Of a stretch of 64,000 nucleotides of DNA, positions 60,366-64,000 are shown piece by piece. The DNA is taken from the NCBI GenBank assembly GCA_947846985.1, contig CANTUZ010000004.1, positions 49,391,672 through 49,455,671 of the forward strand, in the 5' to 3' direction. This stretch comes from Fratercula arctica (taxonomy: Eukaryota; Chordata; Aves; Charadriiformes; Alcidae). Made by a program: the position numbers and the translations under genes. The notes beneath the pieces were generated by a model. That model did no database searches, was not told the DNA's origin, and was given only the letters and a program-made list of their open reading frames with translations. Positions within the stretch are counted from its first letter, which is position 1, and every line of letters begins with the position of its first letter.

Positions 60366-63300
60366 TCCCTAAATGAATGTAAAGTAACATCTTAATCAGG
60401 CCCCATTCCTCCCTCAGCAAACATGCATCTCTGCCTTCAAGCATCGTTATTCCAGCATAATTTTGCCTGAACTGGGTCTTATGCTGGTAGAACAATAAAA
60501 TTCTCACCCACCCCCAGCTACCCCAGTATGTAAACTTTTTTGGCCAGACACCATGCATCCCCCCTCTAAGTTATATACCCCAAATCTTTTCACTCTTGTT
60601 AAAAAAGTTTATCTGTTTTTCTAGTAATTTATGCAGGTCTGAAAGCCCTCTAGTTCCTGTATATCCATCCTTACTGCCATCCCCAGTAAGCAGTCCTCTG
60701 TAAGCAAGGGCTTCGCAGAGATCTCCAGGCATGGAAGAAGGCAGGCTACTTCAAGGGGAGACTTTTCATTGAAACGCTGCAGAAAAACTACTGTACAAAG
60801 GGAATAAACCATAATTAAGAACAACAGTATCCAGGCTGCCATGTGGCCCTGTGAAACAATTGGCATGATTTTGGAAACTCATTCTACATTAAAGGAGTCT
60901 CAAGTCCTTGATGGCACCTGATAGGTGCCAATAGTCACTCTTCCCCTGTGACCACAAATTGATGTGAAGCCAGTGCTGCGTCCTGATGTCCGGGTGGCTA
61001 CCCAAAGGGTGCCTCAGCCTCAGAGCTGTACTGAAATCATAGCAAAGAAAGGATCCCAAGGATCAAATTCAGCAGTGCTGTGGTTGCACATAACTATTTA
61101 AGTTTAGCGTAGCAGCACTCTAGAGAGGGGCTAGATGCCCAGGAAAGCCAGTGATACCTATCAGAACCCTCCACAAATTATGTTTGGAAGAGAAACCACT
61201 GAACTATTGGAAAGTATTTATCAGGTTCATTAAATATTAGGCCTAATGCTGTAGGGGTATAAGCCAAAATGGGGCTGATACATATACTGAGATCCAGAAG
61301 GGTATATGTGTGTGTAGCTGTCTAATATTTCCAAAACCTTTCCCCCTTAGGTCAAAAAGCATGAATTGGAAATCTTCATGAATAATTTTGGTTTCATTGG
61401 ATTGGCACTTGTCAAAGGGAAACTAGCTCTGGAAAATTCCTGAGGGTCTCCAAAGACCTTGACATGAAGCAAGGCAGAGGAGAGGGGAAGTGTGCTCACT
61501 GTCCTCCCAGGGAAGCAGCTCAGGATATACACATTCCCTCTCAGAGGCCATTTGGGAGTTGACTCAAGCTTCAGTGAAATTTCTCACCAGCTCTGGGAGA
61601 ATAAGCTACCCAGTAGTATTTCTTTTTGAGTATAATTTTCCCTTCTCTTTGCATCCTGCTCAAGCAAAGGGCTACGTCGTGCTATGAACATCAGCCTTCA
61701 TAGAGAGTGGTCTCTTTTGCAACACTCCTTCAATTCCAGTGCCTTGAGCCACCTTCTTTTCTTTAGCTCCACCATCACTATGGCATAATACTCATCTGAA
61801 TAAATGCGAACACGCTATTTTATACCATGTCCCCTGCCTTAGCAGGGAATTAATTACCAGAGTTAGATGTAGGAAGGAGCTCTGCAGTTCATTCATTGCA
61901 GTTTGCTTTAATGAATTCAAGAACCATTGGGTCAGGCCCTGGGCTCAAGTAAATCTACGTAGCTGCACTAGACCAGGTGATGATCTGCCCCATTATTTTT
62001 CTTACAGTGCTGCAATTTGCCTGGGACACTTGGTTTAACATTCACATCCTGAGTCTTGCAAAAAGTGCCAGGGGAAATTTATAACCACACGTTAATTAAC
62101 CATGAATCAGTTAATATTTGGGCAGGTGAAGTGCTATATACATGCAAGGGATTAAGCTGTCAGAGGGAACTTTGGTTTTAAATCTCCCAGGAAAGTTGTC
62201 ACTTCTGGCAGCCTGCTGGTCTCCAAGTTAACACTGTGCAGGGTGACTGCAGGAGCATTGATTCAGGGAGAAGGTTCCTCTTGCTATTTTCTACAGTTTT
62301 TGGGGTTTACTCTGTGGGATTCCCATCCAAATAATACTCCCCCTCTTGTCTTGGGAACCTACCCAAGAAACCAGATTGCCCTTTGTTTAGGGGGCTAATT
62401 GGTGCACGATTCACTGGGTGAGACACACACACCTGCGCTGTACAGATCTCAGTATGTTCTGCTGGGTCTGGAATACAGACACCTGTAAGGTCTGTGCAGA
62501 CCCTGCTGTCTGCAGAGGTGTTGGCAGCAACCGAGAGATGAGCTCTGCATAGCAGCCGGGATTCAGCAGTGAGTTTAAGGATCCATTCTGCTATTGCTCC
62601 TCTTCCTGGCCATTTCTGCTGGAGGATTTATACTTTAATCAATCCCACATTGCCTTTTTTCCCAAGCAGTACTGTCAGGAGTCCGTACTCTGACCATCTG
62701 ATGTTGCCTCTGCTCCTGGCTGACGTGTTTTGCCCCATCCGAGATGGTACCCCATAGATGCAGGCAGAGGTGAGCATCTGCACATTAAAGCCAGTTCCTT
62801 ACACCACAGTGCTGAGTGGACCTTTGTGCTTCCACCAGAGCTTTAAAACAGCTGCTGAAACAATTGGTCAGCTGAGTGGCTTGAGAGGGAAAGAGATGCT
62901 AGTTTTTCCTCCAGCTGGCAAACCTTACTTATAGTTGGAGGGCACTAGCTATTAGGATGCTATTGCCTTGGTACACCTAGCCATCAGGGCAAGGAAACCT
63001 AAGGTTAGGAATAAAATAGTGTGCTTTCTTAAAATCCTTTCCCTGATGATGGAGGCTATCCCAATGGTGCTGTTTGCAGAGCTACAACTGTGTTCACTGA
63101 GCAAGAGAACGAGACACACCAGAACCAGAGAGGGCTGGTAACGTATGCAGTAAACTTCTGCGGTTGTGTTTCCCATCTTTTGATGTCAGTTTGACTCAAG
63201 GGAAATTCTGCCCAGCGAAACATCGCTGTTGCTATGAGGCATTTCAGTTCCTCGCTGAGGCAGGATCAGGCCCGCTGGCCCGGAGGCTGCAGGTGACCTG

Positions 63301-64000
63301 CTGGGGCCAGGAAGGGATTAGGATCTGCAGACAGCAGCGCTGATGGCTGTGCACCGCAGTGGACTTGGAGGAGATGACGTTACCTTGCTGTGGCCAGGAG
63401 CACCGCTCGTGTTGCAGGACCTCAGCAAGCAGCTTTGGCAGGCTCTGCTGGGCTTTAGGATGTTGACGTGGCTGCTCCGAGCTCCCTGAGGTGGCAACAA
63501 CCTCGTTTCACAGAGCTTCAAAGAGCCAGGTTTGATATAACAAACTCATTTTTTTCTGCCTACTTGAACTTGATGAATGTCCCATGTCTGCAGCAGTTGC
63601 TGACTAATAGTGACAGTTTGTATGAAGAAAATGAGCATGAATGGAGCATTAATAAAGCTCGGCTAGACCCATTTAAGGCAGGCACTTTCCCAGAGCTAAG
63701 AGCTGACATTAAGTTACTGGAGTTGTGTAACTAAAGGAGCTGAACTTTCCTTCATACGATTTCCTTCTCTAAGGTACTTGGAGAAGTAATGTCTTCATAA
63801 TCACGTGTCATTATTTAGGGACTCTTCCTATCATTTTTCTCTGCTTTGCAGGTCAGGTTCACAAACCTTATAACATTTTTACGGTCAGAGATGCAGAATA
63901 CTATTAAGAATGATTTTTCTTGCTAGGGGATGGTTTTACAGTTGCACATATGTAGGCAAATGCCTTGCATAATGTTGTGCCACCCACTATGTCCATTCAC
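60366..64000. other. Intergenic DNA to the end of the window
   Basis: No exon, repeat or CpG island is recognised. The 81-codon minus frame at 60621-60866 begins with a hydrophobic stretch and the 88-codon plus frame at 63468-63734 looks somewhat protein-like, but neither matches a family I know. The segment at about 63520-63760 is repeat-free and has evenly mixed composition with GCATTAATAAAGC, so it is a possible noncoding conserved element. Confidence 0.5.

Noticed and set aside
60621..60866. 81-codon minus frame starting with a hydrophobic segment
   Set aside because: I considered a retroviral envelope or small membrane protein, but there is no other supporting motif, LTR or neighbouring gene.
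63468..63734. 88-codon plus frame near the window end
   Set aside because: It looks somewhat protein-like, but there is no family match or splice evidence, and the window ends too soon to test it.
1..64000. CRISPR arrays, bacterial operons, rRNA or tRNA genes
   Set aside because: No regularly spaced repeat-spacer pattern, ribosomal sequence or intact tRNA cloverleaf was seen; the tRNA-like pieces are only the degraded heads of MIR-type SINEs.

Overview
The window looks like a bird nuclear genome, most likely a neoavian rather than a galliform. The evidence is several CR1 LINE fragments, two of them with long and readable reverse-transcriptase tails, and a solo LTR of a type I know from neoavian genomes. 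There are also very old tRNA-derived MIR-type SINE remnants. Base composition is mixed to AT-rich, with no compact gene arrangement.

The only protein-coding exon I can support is at the extreme left. Positions 400-465 (+) encode the last 21 residues and stop codon of a TACC-family protein, best matched to TACC3. It is followed by a 3' UTR with three AATAAA signals. In vertebrates TACC3 is usually followed in the same orientation by FGFR3. No FGFR3 exon or CpG-island promoter is visible, so the remaining 63 kb reads as the long intergenic interval downstream of TACC3, possibly the TACC3-FGFR3 interval.

Layout from left to right: TACC3 end (1 to about 880); mixed intergenic DNA with an 18-bp perfect palindrome (6342-6359), a possible MIR remnant and a CR1 3' end (6806-6900); a CT-rich tract (11859-11961), an 18-bp periodic AT-rich cluster (12208-12261) and a 23-bp sequence present twice 850 bp apart (12688 and 13538); an old CR1 tail (15329-15440); a (CTCTAC)n microsatellite (21435-21575) and a GA repeat (22069-22094); a long repeat-poor stretch to 36 kb; a minus-strand CR1 (36046-36680); a (CTCTC)n pentanucleotide array (41362-41495); a minus-strand solo LTR (42637-43206); two MIR-type SINE relics (49113-49290 and 52895-53085); a 17-bp minisatellite (55529-55573); a GC-richer patch (56400-57000); and a minus-strand CR1 of about 1.75 kb carrying part of the reverse transcriptase (58620-60365). 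After that comes unremarkable intergenic DNA to the end.

No operon, CRISPR, bacterial or viral gene system is present. The many open reading frames of 60-215 codons lack recognisable domains and behave as chance ORFs or as artefacts of tandem repeats. Biological interest is therefore in possible cis-regulatory DNA, where several homeodomain-site-rich blocks look like candidates but cannot be confirmed without alignment to other birds, and in transposon history. I did not find a convincing undescribed system.
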